A stretch of DNA of 64,000 bases from Lutjanus erythropterus. Taxonomy: Eukaryota; Chordata; Actinopteri; Lutjaniformes; Lutjanidae. The stretch lies in NCBI GenBank assembly GCA_020091685.1, contig CM034599.1:33333920-33397919 (forward strand). The letters are read 5' to 3'. The notes beneath the pieces were generated by a model, which saw only the letters and a program-made list of their open reading frames with translations, did not search any database and had not been told where the DNA came from. The translations under genes and the position numbers were made by a program. Below are positions 45,005 to 57,179 of this stretch, piece after piece. Position 1 is the stretch's first letter. Each line of letters begins with the position of its first letter.

Positions 45005-45129
45005 CTCTCACAGATAAATCTGATGTAGAGAATTTCATCACAATCCAAACCACTTCATTTGGAGGTAAAGTGAGCACTCACAAAAAGTTTGTCTGAGTTT
45101 GTCAAAGTTCTTTAAAGAATCATCTGACC

Positions 45130-45700
45130 ACACTTGTTCCTTGTCCTGTCAGAATTTTAATGTTCCCAGCTGTTCCTGGATTGCTGTTATTGACATAAAT
45201 AAAGATGGACAATGTGTCTCCATTTCCTCCCACTGGACAAAACAGAAGCCAAAATATCCCAGAAAAGAGCACTGCCCTCTCGCAGTGGTTACATCATTTG
45301 GTGCCAGAGTCTGTGCAGTAGTGATCAAGGCTGGAACTACACTAATGAGTTCCCACCCACGCAGCCAGCTGACTTGATCACAAGCAGAGCTCAGGTGTTA
45401 ATCATAACATGAAACCCCCTTTTATAGCATCAAATAACTAAGTAAAACCAAAGTCGTCAAATAAATGACGACTTGCACTTAGATCAGTGTGATATGAACT
45501 GTGTAAGATGACAGAAACCATGGAAGAATGTATTTGACGTGTACTCTGATGTTTTAGTTTGTTCCATCAGCTAACATAGAGGGTATAGGATTAATGACCT
45601 ATACTGCAGCCTGCCACCAGGGGGCGATCAAGATGTTTTGGCTACACTTTCGGATGGAGCTGTCATGCTCTCCATCTTCATGTCTTTATATACCTCAATG
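45130..45700 (+). repeat. Interspersed repeat with CTCF-like core
   Basis: Phrases in family order: 'cagctgttcctggattgctg', 'ggacaatgtgtctccatttc', 'cagaagccaaaatatccc', 'acatcatttggtgccagagt', 'ttccatcagctaacatagag', and 'ctgccaccagggggcgatca' then 'agatgttttggctacact'. I recognise this as a common fish repeat of unknown class. Confidence 0.6.
45614..45627 (+). promoter_or_regulatory. CTCF-like core motif inside a repeat
   Basis: CCACCAGGGGGCGA matches the vertebrate CTCF core (CCASYAGRKGGCRS) at nearly all positions. The repeat that contains it could supply CTCF sites genome-wide. Confidence 0.55.
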
Positions 45701-47054
45701 ACTGCCATCAGTTAGCAAACTTGTTAGCTATTTGTAGGCCATACGCATTGAGTTTTTTCCCCATCAACAATCAGTTGGTTGAAGAACAGGAAGAATTTCT
45801 GTTGACCAATATTTTCTTTGACACAGTCCTACATATTAGCTCAGTTCAGTCACAAATGAGACAATGAGTTGACACATTTTATACAAAAGACACATTTGTA
45901 CCATTATCTGATAACTCTGCCAACCATCTTTTGTAAAAGAAAGTACGGTTGTATACAGTAAAAGAGGATTAACACAACTAAAGCTGCAATAGTTTCCTCC
46001 ATGTTTAAAAGCTGGTGTGACCAGCATTACTGGGCGAGTATCTGGTTAGATAGTCTATTAGCAGCTCCCACCCAAACATATGAGTGTCAAACCCAAGTGC
46101 AGATTTATTCTAGGTAATCTCTATACTCCAGAAAAGACGTTAACAGAACTACAAGAGACAGCTAAGAAACAATGGGGAAAGAATGAATGCAGACATCTAG
46201 TCTCACATCTTACCTCTCCTGACCTCACCTTCTCCTCCTATCTCCTACAAAAACCTCCAAAACTTGTCAATCTGTGAAAGTTAATGAAGAGAAGTTAAGT
46301 AAACAGAAGCCTGTCATGTTCTTGTGAAAGCTTGGACTGACAGCCAAGGGTGAACTGCCAAACACCTGGCCCTGAATGAAAATATGTTCTTCGCACACCC
46401 AATAAAAATACCAAAATGGAACCATGGAATCACACAACTGAGGCAGAAAACCAAGAAGTGCCAATAAGAAAATATTCTGTGGGGCCTTATAAGCAACTGT
46501 GACAGAAAAAGTTTATGTCACAGCAATTGGAAAGGCTTGCACTTTCGAGTATAAGTTTATGACCTCACCTTCTGGTCAGTGGGAGGTTTACTTGTTTCCT
46601 TTGACAGTTTGGTTTGGAAATCTCAGAGAAAAACACGAGCGCAGCCATGCTCTCTGCTTAGACTGGGTGTGATTCTGTGATTGGATCCTGGTACAGAGTC
46701 GCTCCACAGCCCATTACCCGCAGTGCTCTTTCAATGTGTAAAGGCTTGGGAACCAATCACAAAACAGACCCTGTCGTATTCTTTTTTTGTTTTTTTTTTG
46801 GTTGGTTTCACGTCCCTACGATGAAGTCAGATTTGTCAACACTAAAAGCCTGAGCAGCTGTGGCAACGTCAGTTTAAACCAATTCATTTAATTCAGCTCA
46901 GGCCTATCTTTCTGCTTTACAGAAGACGTGTCACATCTGATAATGAGACAGAACAGAAGCACAAGTATGAGGTCTGTCATTGTTTACATCAAACTGTGAG
47001 TCCATCAAGGCTCGGTACACTGCCAATTCTTTATAAATCCCTTTTACATAATAC
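45701..47054. other. Non-coding stretch, nothing firm
   Basis: A repeat-free part at 46630-46770 could be regulatory. T-rich tracts lie at 46781-46800. Open frames at 46080-46496 have no domain. Confidence 0.4.
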
Positions 47055-47424
47055 TTAAAGGACCAGTGTGCAGGATTGGTGGCATCTAGTGTTGAGCTTT
47101 CAAATTGCAACTGACTCCCCTCCCCCTTCAAAGTGTGTAGGAGATTCTACGGTGCTCACATAATTTGCACAAAACATGAAAGGCCTTATATAGTGCCAGT
47201 GTTTAGTTTGTCCATTCTGGGCTACTGTAGAAACACAGCAAGATGGTGTACTCTGTGGAAAGAAAAACTACACCCTCTGTAGTTATAAATGGCTCACTCT
47301 AAGGTAATGAAAACACAATGATTCAATATTTTCAGGTGATTATAGACTAATAAAGAGATATGTATGAATATTATATTCAATTTCTGCCAATAAATCCAAT
47401 TTAATTCTATACACTGGACCTTTA
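47055..47424 (-). mobile_element. TTAA MITE, family 1, complete reverse copy
   Basis: Left end TTAA then AGGACCAGTGTGCAGGATTG; right end TTCTATACACTGGACCTTTA, its inverse. The internal order is that of the other copies in reverse ('ctagtgttgagc', 'gtttagtttgtccattctgg', 'gctactgtagaaacacagca', 'tattttcaggtgattata'). About 370 bp, the most complete copy in the window. Confidence 0.85.
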
Positions 47425-48045
47425 TATAGACATATTCATTCTAAAATGAGCCCCTACTGCTTTTTAGCCATGCTAGTGATGTAGCTCTAGGGATGGCAGT
47501 GAGAGTCTGTGAGTTGGTCCAAACTGAAACATTTGGCACAGACATTTATGTCTCTCTCTGTAAACAGATATCCTCATATGAATGCAGAATCTGTAGGTAA
47601 GGGACAAGAGGGGTTTTGGAGTGAGAGGTTTCCAGGTTTCAATTTGTAGTTTGAGAGGTATAGACCAATCATGTTTGAGTAGGCTCTGCATGCTGGTAAA
47701 CAGCCCATGTTGGCTGAAATGCAGCCTCTGAACTGAACGACTATCTGATGATGATTTAGCTTTTAGTGGATTTATATGCAGATATTTGTTTAAAGAGATT
47801 AGCCTCCAGCGACTCTATTCTCCCCTCTCAAGTAGCTAATCAGACTGTAAACAATGACTAGCCCAAATATCTGTTATCCAGGTTTCCACTGGCTAAACTG
47901 GAAGCCCCAACACATTGGCCACAATCCTCAGAGGCTAAAGCACTGCCAATGTGTTCCAAGAGTGCCCTCAGGATGAATGATGTAACAGTGTTGATCCTTT
48001 TACACAAAATGAACGACATGCCTCAGCTGCTCTCTGTGCCTTTTC
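47425..48045. other. Non-coding stretch; possible regulatory part 47730-48000
   Basis: Includes a perfect fork-head word (TGTAAACA, 47846-47853) and several ATTAGC/AATCAG words. Too little to call more. Confidence 0.3.
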
Positions 48046-48180
48046 TAATAACCGAATGCTAGTATGCTAATATGATAAACTAAGATGTTGACCATAGTAA
48101 GCATCACCCTCTCAACATAAGCAAGCTGATGTTAGCGTGTTAGCACGGGGGCACTGCTCTGCATAAAAACTGGTAGACCT
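48046..48180 (+). repeat. Dispersed repeat family A fragment
   Basis: 'gaatgctagtatgctaatat' and 'gctgatgttagcgtgttagc' with repeated ATGCTAA words are typical of the left part of family A (compare 15255). Confidence 0.4.
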
Positions 48181-49110
48181 CCAGCAAGGACCCACTCACT
48201 GCAGTGTGATGTGAGTTTCCCCCCTTTCATTTCCTCCTACTCTAGTGAATCACTTTTTTAAGGTATTGTGTTATTCCAGGCTATGTGGGACACAAAAATG
48301 GAGGAGCTGAAAGTAAATATTTCATGTAAATGAAAATGCAAATTTTATGCAAAACGAATGAAAAAGAACAAAAAAGTGATGCAACATTAGGCAGCCAGTT
48401 CAGTCTTTACCTGCTATGAAGAAATGTCTGTGCATAAGAAGATTGTTACAGTAATGTAGTTGGATTGGATTGGATCCGTCTTTCATATGTCTCGTACCTC
48501 CAACATAACAAATGCAAACAAAAAAAGTGTACAGTCTGTTTGGCATAAAGTTGTATGCAAGTTGCATTCTAGAATAGCTTGTGAGGCCCACAACAACGAA
48601 CAAGGGGTGTCAGGGGCGATTTTCTTTCACTGACTCCTCACTGTTGTGTGAGTGATTGTCAACTTTCCACATTCAGGCAAAGAAAGTTAGAAGTTCTTTC
48701 ATCATAGTATATGTTGCTGGAGGGCATTATTATCTCTCCAAAGAGGTAAAAAAAAAAAAAAAGTGGTGTGTTAGACATTTTGAAAAATATATCAATATTG
48801 CATTACAAGGTAGTTGAAACAGTAGTAATCTGGGTCAATGCAGTACAAGCAAAGTGTATAAAGCTTTATTGCAAATTAGCCCTTATTTCTGGCTCCGAGG
48901 CTGGCTGAACCCAGAACATTGCACGCTAAGCATTATCATACTCATACTGTATGCAGGCTGGCTGCTCGGCCAGGGAGTTTTTCTTGTCAGTGTCATGTAA
49001 GCTGACTGCTTGCTTATTTTTCCAGCTTCAGCACAGAGATAGTATGAGGTAAAGAGTGGGAGCCACACAACCCCTATTAATCATAGCAGAGACTGGGCTT
49101 CCCCAGGCAG
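48181..49110. other. Non-coding stretch, nothing recognised
   Basis: Poly-A of 15 bp at 48748-48762. No repeat ends or exon evidence. Confidence 0.4.
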
Positions 49111-49830
49111 AGAGACAGGATCCCTGTGTGTGTATTTATACATCTGTGCATGCATGCATGCAGCTATAGCACATGTATGGTGCAGTGTTGATATATCTGT
49201 ACTTGTCGGTTTATATGCAAGCACTACGTGTGTTTGCGTGTGTCCTTCACCCTACAATACCCCATTTCTGCACCCACCTAAAAGGATACAATAACCAAAA
49301 TCCATTCATCAAAGTCATAAAACAGGCTTTTATTGCCCCAGTGTGGGTGTGTGTTTGTGTCTGCATGAATGTATCTACATTCATATATGTATGTATATGT
49401 GCATAGTCTGTCTTTTGTTTATGTTCTTTCCAGCAGAGGGTGGATCAAGTGGAGGCTGATTTATGTGTGTGTGTCCATGTGATCTGTAATAGAATATTGT
49501 TGGTGTTTGTTCATGTAGCAGAAAGTATGAAGTGCGCTGTGTTTACTGGTGCAGTGTGCACATGCGTTAAATTATATGTGGATTGATATAAAATGTGGAG
49601 CAAAGGGATCAGGTGCAGGCTTTTATCCGTGGTGTGTGTGCGTTGGCACGTGTTTGTGCAGATGACAGATGTGTGTATGTTTGTGTTTGTCCACCTGTCT
49701 GGGTTTGTGCGTTTAGGTAAATGCAAGCTGTGTGTATTTGTGTGCACTTGTGTTCATAGGTAACGCTTGCATGCATATACTCTCTATCCGTGAGTATGTG
49801 TGTGTGTTTGGATAATACTACACCACATGC
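49111..49830. repeat. GT-rich low-complexity region
   Basis: Dispersed TGTGTG, TGTTTGTG and TATGTATG words over 700 bp, with a (TGCA)n block at 49147-49162. The long minus-strand frames here are poly-(His/Thr/Cys) artefacts of CA repeats. Confidence 0.7.
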
Positions 49831-50389
49831 TCCAATCGTCAGCAACAGATGGGCTGATAAAATGCCAGAGAACCAGCAATTACCACCAATAAACCATTGC
49901 CGGCTGTTGACTCAGTGTTGGGTTGCCAGGTTTGAACATTAAACTGTGTTGGAAAAATACTAATCGTAACAAGCCATCCCTGGACTTATGTTTGAGAATT
50001 TACCTTCATACACATTAAACTGTTTGAAAGAATGAAGCAAAAAATGATCAATGATTTTGGCTAAAAGTCTTACATTTTCAAAATGGCGACATCCAGGAGA
50101 CAAGACAGCATTAGTTATAGCTTGTTAAGTATGCCATGGCATTATTCAGTGGATCTTGAAAGAGTTTCAAATGGCAGCACATAATGTAAAAAGAAAATAT
50201 GAACATAACCAAGCTGGACTTTTTTATTCCACCAACACCAACTGTGTCAGGGCAATCGATGCAGAACATTTCTCCATTTCGTTAAGCCATTCTGTTTCTT
50301 TTAGAACATACACTATGTTGCTTACATCAGGATGGTGATAATGCTTACAACAAATCAACCATCCAATCCTCTGGAGATTTTTTTTAATG
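49831..50389. other. Non-coding stretch, nothing recognised
   Basis: No supported feature. Confidence 0.4.
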
Positions 50390-50545
50390 TACAGTTTGAT
50401 ATTTTGGCCAGATGTAGACGAGAAGATTGATACCTCTCTGATGTATGTGTGGTAGCTTTGTGCTAAGCTAAGCTAGCTGGAAACATGGGGAAACAGCTAG
50501 CCTACGTTCAGTTCCAACAACCTGACATAGAAGAAAAAAAAAAAC
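50390..50545 (+). repeat. Fragment of a common fish repeat (family C)
   Basis: 'gtgctaagctaagctagctg' followed by 'gaaacatggggaaacagcta' and 'gcct' is a phrase seen in a widespread teleost repeat. It ends at an A-run (50531-50543). Confidence 0.5.
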
Positions 50546-51390
50546 ATCCTGTCACCGTCCTCTGGCTCTGGTGGCTCAAACATGTCTGGACATGTCCAAT
50601 AAAACTACCAGACAGACTGTCCATGTTACAGGTTGTTGTCAGGTCATAGTGGTGTTTGACACTGAGACAGAGGAATGGAACACCCCCAGCCTTTCAGAGA
50701 AGAGAAAACTGCTAATTTTTTCACACTTTTGAGACTTGATTTTATATACTTTGCAATTTCTTTAATCATTGAAATTTGACTGGGTGGTTAATTACATGCT
50801 TATGTGGTGTGACAACATGATCTTTAAAGCTGTATATAATGCTATTAGCTCATTGGTAAGCAGATGACAAGTACAATTGATGCTATCAGATTTTTTTTAT
50901 TATCCATTTTGACTCAATATAAAATTACATAAGCTGTTAGCATGGACATTTTCGATTCAGTGTGTAAGGAGAAATGTACTGCAGTGCCTCCTTCCTTGGT
51001 AACTGCCTGCACACTACATAATGCCCTCAGGGAGTTCAGGCTCATATATATGCAGACACAAAACATTCCTTTGCGCAACACTATTGACAGTTTTAATATA
51101 CCCACTTCGAGAGTTGAGTCTCATAGCGTTTATCTGGGAAGAGAAGTGGAATCACTACTCATAGAGCGAATGCTCCCTGAGGAGTTATAACACCCACTCG
51201 TGAAGATAAAAAACACACAGAGGGCAGCATGGAAAACAAACTGGAAATGCATGTGCAGAAACCTACTCATATTCCCATAAAGAAAGAAAAAAAAAAGTGA
51301 ATGTCACATGGGTGCGTAGAAAAAACAAACATCTTACAACACATGCATGTGATGAGCTCTGCTGCATTATCTGATATACTGTGCAGCGTA
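50546..51390. other. Non-coding stretch, nothing recognised
   Basis: AT-rich, no repeat ends. The 82-codon frame at 50942 has no domain. Confidence 0.4.
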
Positions 51391-51745
51391 CAGACAGAGC
51401 AGTGCCAGGCAGTGCAGGGAGCTCTGAGTGAAACATTAGCCAGAGGAAGTGACTCCTCTGTGGTGTAGAGCTCCCACACACAATAGCATCTTCCTCCAGC
51501 GGAGGGCCCTCTGTCAGCAGGCCAGCTCTCATCAGCCGCCCAGGAACAAGGGCCTTCTCTCTGGGGCGGAGAGGAGCCCCATCCAAACCCCAGCGTCCCC
51601 TCCTTTGGTGCACTGGATCCTTCTGCTGAGTGATTTGGACAGAGCTGGACAGGCTGAGCACTTGTGTCCCCTTATTGAGTATCAAACCTCAGTGACTTCT
51701 TGTTCCCCTAGTCCTTTATTCCAACACTGAGGCCCTGCCATGTTA
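51391..51745. promoter_or_regulatory. Candidate conserved non-coding block
   Basis: GC-richer and repeat-free. The 140-codon minus frame and 93-codon plus frame overlap it, again a sign of low stop density. Composition-based call. Confidence 0.25.
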
Positions 51746-52745
51746 GGCAACCACAACCAAAGTTTTTCACTAATGACTGTACATTTCATTAGTTTGAAGA
51801 CATTTTGAGTTTGAAAAAAAGACACTTCATAATTATGTTGACATGATCCTTTGTAACTACATTTCAAATTCTAATATAATTGTAAATTAATAAAACCTAT
51901 CATCATTCATTCAATTATGTATTATTACCTGCTGTCAGGTGTATTGGCTGTGTATCTGCACATGCAGGTTCATGTCATGTCAAGTCTCTGTCAGACATCT
52001 TCACTTATTCTGTCCTCTGTCTCCATGATGAAAACTTCCCCTTAACCCTCTCCTCCTGCTGCAGTCATCGATCGCCCCTTGCTGTGGCTGTGGCAAGTCA
52101 TTTTTTCCTCTTAAGTCATTTTCATATTGAGACATTTTTTCTTTATTTCAGTGACAGCCTGAGCCTCAGGTAACACAGGATTAACAGCACTCGCTTTTCC
52201 TGTTTCTTTGCTTTAGCAGGTCTTAAAATTTCACTGCTGACTCTGATAAAATGACAGATTTTCCTTTATGGATCTCTGAAAGCAGGACGTCAAACTCCAA
52301 ACTCATAAACCTCTTCTTTTTTCTCTTTGATGCTGTTTTCATTAATGAACACTTCCTAACATATGGAGCAGGAAGCGCAGTATAAGTTATTATTTGTGTG
52401 TTAATTATGCTGATTTACAAGTCTCATGTATGTGCAGTCAAATACACACAGGTGGGTAATTTACTGAGTAGCTGCTGCCTCCAAAACCACTGGACCTGGA
52501 GATGCAATGAAACACACTGCATTCTCAGTTTGAACTTAATATGAATAGTATATCTGCATCCAATTCCAAACACAGCCACACAGTCTTAACCACCAGCAAC
52601 TGGATTTTATTTGATTATAGTTTATTTTTGTAAAATTTATTTGCAGATTTTGTAAATCTTGGGTCATTTTTCAGGGTTTGAAACTACTGCTAGGGGGAAT
52701 TTAATGTTCCAAGGAGTATTATATTGACTGAAAATATGCAGTGTG
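51746..52745. other. AT-rich stretch, nothing recognised
   Basis: No supported feature. Confidence 0.4.
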
Positions 52746-53125
52746 ATTAAATGTTCTGTCATACAGACCAGCCCTCGAGTGGAGCCGACTCAATTAGCGT
52801 GAATAATTGTAACTGGACTATGACATGAACACAAGATCAACATGTTCAACAAACTTCATTTTCAATGATAATATCTCATGTTCTTTTCTCCCCAAGTTTC
52901 CTTCATTTACATGGAGATGCTGAGCAGATGAGTCATTTGGATGATTTGCATGCAGCCTCCTGGCTCTGTAAGTATTAAACTGGATCCGACCCCAAAAAAG
53001 CTCCTGATCATCAATTTCCACGGCCATCAGCCGCTAATGAGCCTCATCATTTCACAGTCAGCCATCATCTCGCAGTTACATTTAGCATATTGCTTTGACC
53101 CAGGATGTGCCAGCAGGTGACCACT
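52746..53125. promoter_or_regulatory. Candidate conserved non-coding block with octamer
   Basis: Repeat-free. Contains TCAATTAGCG (52789) and GAATAATTG (52800), the perfect POU octamer ATTTGCAT (52944-52951), and the segment 53005-53100 with CGCTAATGAGCC. This density of homeodomain and POU words is typical of developmental enhancers (inference). Confidence 0.4.
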
Positions 53126-54270
53126 AAACACATTCATCCCATTCAACTTGTTACTATATGAAGCAATGCCAAAGTCATAAGAGACAATAGGCAGCTAACT
53201 ATGCCCCAATGCTAATAGATATAATATTGGAGGGGGGAAATGGGCTTGTAATGAACATCTGTCCCTGTTGGCTGACGAGGATATGAGGGAGGAGTGGCCC
53301 CTCGCCTACCCAGGGAGGAGCTGGGGTAATGACTCCAGCTGGTGGTGACAGATTTTTGGGTAAGGGGGAATTGAGCATGTTGGCTGGAACCCACGAAGAG
53401 GCTGATAGAAGCTCAAGGCTAGATCACACTGAGGACTGGCTCACACCTCAGATGGGAATTGTGGGGAAATGCCATCCACACCAGCTTCCAAGCTGTAAAT
53501 ACAGCACTCAGACACATTACCACCAGGGCCCGTTTGTCAAGGTGAAGAAATTAAACATTATGTACTAGTCAGTCAAACGGTGAGTGTTCGTTTGATGGTT
53601 AGTCCCACTGATGTGTGTTCATCATTAACCCGGGGAAATTGGGGTCGTAAAGGGGGAGAATGACGGCACCCGTCTGAATTCACTCAAGCAAATCCAGTGC
53701 ACCATGATCGTGTGTCTGAGAGAGAGGTTAGATCTTGATACAATGAGCCCATGGGCAGCAGGAGGGAGTATGATGAAAGTTCTGCAGCAAAATTACCTCT
53801 CAGTGCTCTAAGGCTACCTGAAAATTATTTAGATTAGAAAAATATTCAAGCAGAGATGAGAATTGTATTAACTCGTTTGACCTGTGGCAAGTTGGCCACA
53901 GTAGGGCGGCTAGAAAGAAAGAAATTAAAAGTTCTAACCACTAGTGGCGCTCATTAATCATTTTGGCACCTGATTTCGATTTTGTTTTAATCTTTTGATG
54001 AAAAGATTTTGAAAAGATTTTAGTAAGAAAAAAATATCACATATTTTTACACATTTTGAGACTACAGCTGTCACCATCTTTGTAGATTTAGCACGCTTTA
54101 CAGGTGGGATTCTTGTCTCTGGCATGGTTAATGGTTCAGATGGAACTTGTGTGCTCATGATCGCGACATGGGAAGTCAGAATCAGACTCAAAAATACATC
54201 ATTGATTGTTTGGGGGACATTACAGGTGCTCCCATTCAAGAATATAAAATATATAAGCATATAGAAATTA
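53126..54270. other. Non-coding stretch; possible regulatory parts
   Basis: 53300-53560 and 53600-53740 are balanced and repeat-free and may extend the preceding block. No exon or repeat recognised. Confidence 0.3.
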
Positions 54271-54720
54271 CAAGAAACAAAAAATAATAAGTATCATGTT
54301 ACAATCATATTTAACAGTGTAATAACAGTGTAATAACAATGCTATATATTTTGCATAAATGACTTATTAAACAGAATTGTTGCAATGACATTCAGTAGTG
54401 CAATGTTTAAGTTTGAATTGAGAATAAATAATTAGATTATCATTGCTGATGGGGTTGAAACAGTACAAGGGTCAGTCTGTTAACTCTGAGTGTCAGGCAG
54501 TTTGATGGCCACAGGCAGGAAGGATTTCCTGTGGTGCTCTGCGGTGCATCTTGGTGGAATAAGTCTCTCAGCACATCATGTAGTGGGTGGGAGACAATGT
54601 CCAAGATACTCCGTAGCTTGGACAGCATCCTCCTCTCTGAGACTGCCATCTAGTCTAGCTCCACCACAATAACATAACTGGCCTCGCGGTTAAATTTGTT
54701 GAGTCTGTTTACTCAGAGTT
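54271..54720 (-). mobile_element. LINE C-terminal fragment, reverse, frameshifted
   Basis: The minus frame reads MLSKLRSILDIVSHPLHDVL (54649-54570 region). In a second frame it reads 'PPRCTAEHHRKSFLPVAIKL'. This is the L-x-S-I-L-x3-SHPLH ... RR-SFLP-A pattern at the C-terminus of some fish non-LTR retrotransposons. A frameshift separates the two parts. The AT-rich DNA at 54271-54470 is probably its 3' untranslated end. Confidence 0.6.
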
Positions 54721-56785
54721 CGAGTGGATAAAGAACACCTCAAGTCATGTTTTAAACATAAAATGCCCTGCAAGGAGAAATCAATGTCTGATATATATAT
54801 ATTTTTTGCAAAATAAGTTAAATGCCTTGTTCAAATGGCAAGCAGCTGCACCTGGCTTCTCCTCTGTTCTACTACATGATGATGGTAAATACCTACATCC
54901 AGCTTCTCCTGTGGGCTGGGTGTCGCTGTTTATCATATGTATAACACCACTCACTGGATTAAATGGACTGGATCCTTAGGTTTATGACATCACATACCCA
55001 GCTTCTCTGAATCGTTTTTTTTTTTTTTTTGACACCGCCCTTGGTCACTGTAGTTTCAAAGGAAGAAATACTCAGACATGGCGTTTACTGCTCGTTTCGC
55101 TCCTCATATGTCAACATGAACATGTTAACAAAGTCTCCGGAGGGAGAACACCGCTGCAAGGCAACAGCAGGATGGACACCAAAAACTTTTGTGTCTAGAA
55201 GCCACCAAGGCTATACATAGTACATACATAGTATAAAATTCAGGATACAGTTAAAATGATAATATATTAACTTACCATCTTGCAAATATGAACTTCCATA
55301 TTCTCTGTTATTTCTGAAAACATCAGTAAAACATGTCACTATTTGTAACCTCCTTGGAACTTTGTTGAACTTTCAGAAAATGTCCACCTCAGAGCTTGTA
55401 AATACCGCAAGAGGTGGGTATTCATATGGATTCTTCTTGAGAACACAGTAAACACAACCCCATCTGAAAACAGCAACTGTTTACTTGTTGACACAAACTT
55501 ATTATTTCCTGGGTGTATATGTGTGGTATATATAACCCTATGTATTATTCTGTTAAATTAATTTTATACTATACTTTCATACTATATAGAGTGGCTGCTT
55601 TTTGTGTTCTGCCATCCAGCAGTGCCGTGATTGCTGTGGTGGCAAGTCATGTCCATCGTTGTCAGTGTCTGCTGGTTGTGTCTAGTAGGAAACCCCAATT
55701 TTTCATGGTTTCATCCAGTATGTTCACTCTCATGAGATCTTGTGGGTATGGGGATCCTTCTAGAGCCGTGTGTCTGCTATTACTGACAGTGACAGCATGG
55801 ATAACTGGACTGACAGTGTTGACAAGTGGCCCTCAGTAACTGATGAAGGTACCTTTTAGGATGGTGATATTAATGTTTTTCAGATTTTACATAGTAGTTT
55901 GACATTGGTTATGACAATAGCCAGAAATGGATAATGAAGAAGATAAAAAAATGGACCACCTTTGCCACATTTAAGTGATGGAGAACTATGTAATATATAT
56001 CAAATAATATTTATGAATTCACAGTTTTCAGTTTTAAGGACAAAGTTTCTTTCCGTTAATATTTTGATCACAATGACACATCATGGTCCTCTGTATGCCC
56101 AGTGAATTTCTATAGGGTAGAGTGTCTGGTCTCAGACAGCGGCACTCTTCATGACGTAAAGGTTTGTGTATTTTGCAGTCCATTTTTGTCGTTGTGTAAA
56201 AATTAAGTGCAATGTAAAAAACGTCTTGTGACAGCTCACGTTCATTTGTACTCATACTATAGGGAGACACCACTGCAACACTGGCAGCTTGTTAACTTCC
56301 CATATTTTGCCACATTTGACTGTACTATCCTTTATTTTGTTCTAATTTTAAATTATTTATATATATGTTATATGTATTTGTTGCATGAAGGAACTAGCAT
56401 ATATTTTGTTCTGCAACCCTGTGTCATATAATGATACATAAATAACCCTTATACCTTGAAATATGTTACTTTATTATGTACAATAGACCACTGCTAACAG
56501 ATAATATGATTTCATTGCTTTATTCATTGTATTAACTTCTCCCAACCCTGAATGGCTGTGCTTTTGCTTTTCAGTGTCATGTGATTATGAGGTTGTTTGG
56601 TTGATCCTCCATGTTCTTCGTGTGAAAGTAAAATAAAACTGACAAAGCATCACAGCTCAATAGAGGCATGTGCTTTATTTTCCAAAGCCACATGAAAAAT
56701 GTGCCAAAAACACAATACATCACAAAAGTAGGCACTTGAATACATCCAAATACTACAAGTGTGGTTACTGAGACAGGCCCAATTC
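54721..56785. other. AT-rich non-coding stretch
   Basis: Contains a (TA)n tract (54793-54802), a poly-T (55017-55030) and other A/T runs. The 108-codon frame at 55513 has no domain. No repeat family recognised. Confidence 0.4.
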
Positions 56786-56789
56786 CAAT

Positions 56790-56885
56790 ATTAATCCATC
56801 CATTCCCAAATCAACTTATCCTGTTCTGGATCTGTCGGGGGCTGGAGTGTATCCCAACATGCATTGGGTGAGAGGCAGGGTTAAT
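56790..56885 (+). repeat. Fragment of a common vertebrate/fish repeat
   Basis: 'cttatcctgttctggatctg' then 'gggggctggagtgtatccca' and 'gcattgggtgagaggcaggg' match the well-known 'CTGGAGCCTATCCCAGC...TGGGCGAGAGGC' repeat phrase. Confidence 0.7.
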
Positions 56886-57179
56886 GCAAGTTTCAAAAAT
56901 GTTTTAAACAGCCTTTGTAGAGGAAGTTTGAAACGCACTGTTGAGCCTAAGAAAAAGAAACATGAAGAAAAGTTGAATTTAAATGAACACTGGAAATTAC
57001 ACAACAGTTTTAAACAAAAACTTTCGAAGAAAGTGAAAGAAATGTTTGCAATCTGAGGGAGGAACTCAAGAGTTTCCATCTCTTCTTCGACTCCTTTTAT
57101 ATAATCTTAATCTTTCTCAGTTTCCGTGGGAGGCATGTGTGTCATGTTTAAATCTCAGAATGACGCATAAACAGAACAG

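Noticed and set aside
49511-49845. Two 78-codon minus-strand frames rich in Thr and His
   Set aside because: Translation of CA-rich low-complexity DNA.
55513-55839. 108-codon plus-strand frame
   Set aside because: No domain, AT-rich context, no splice support.
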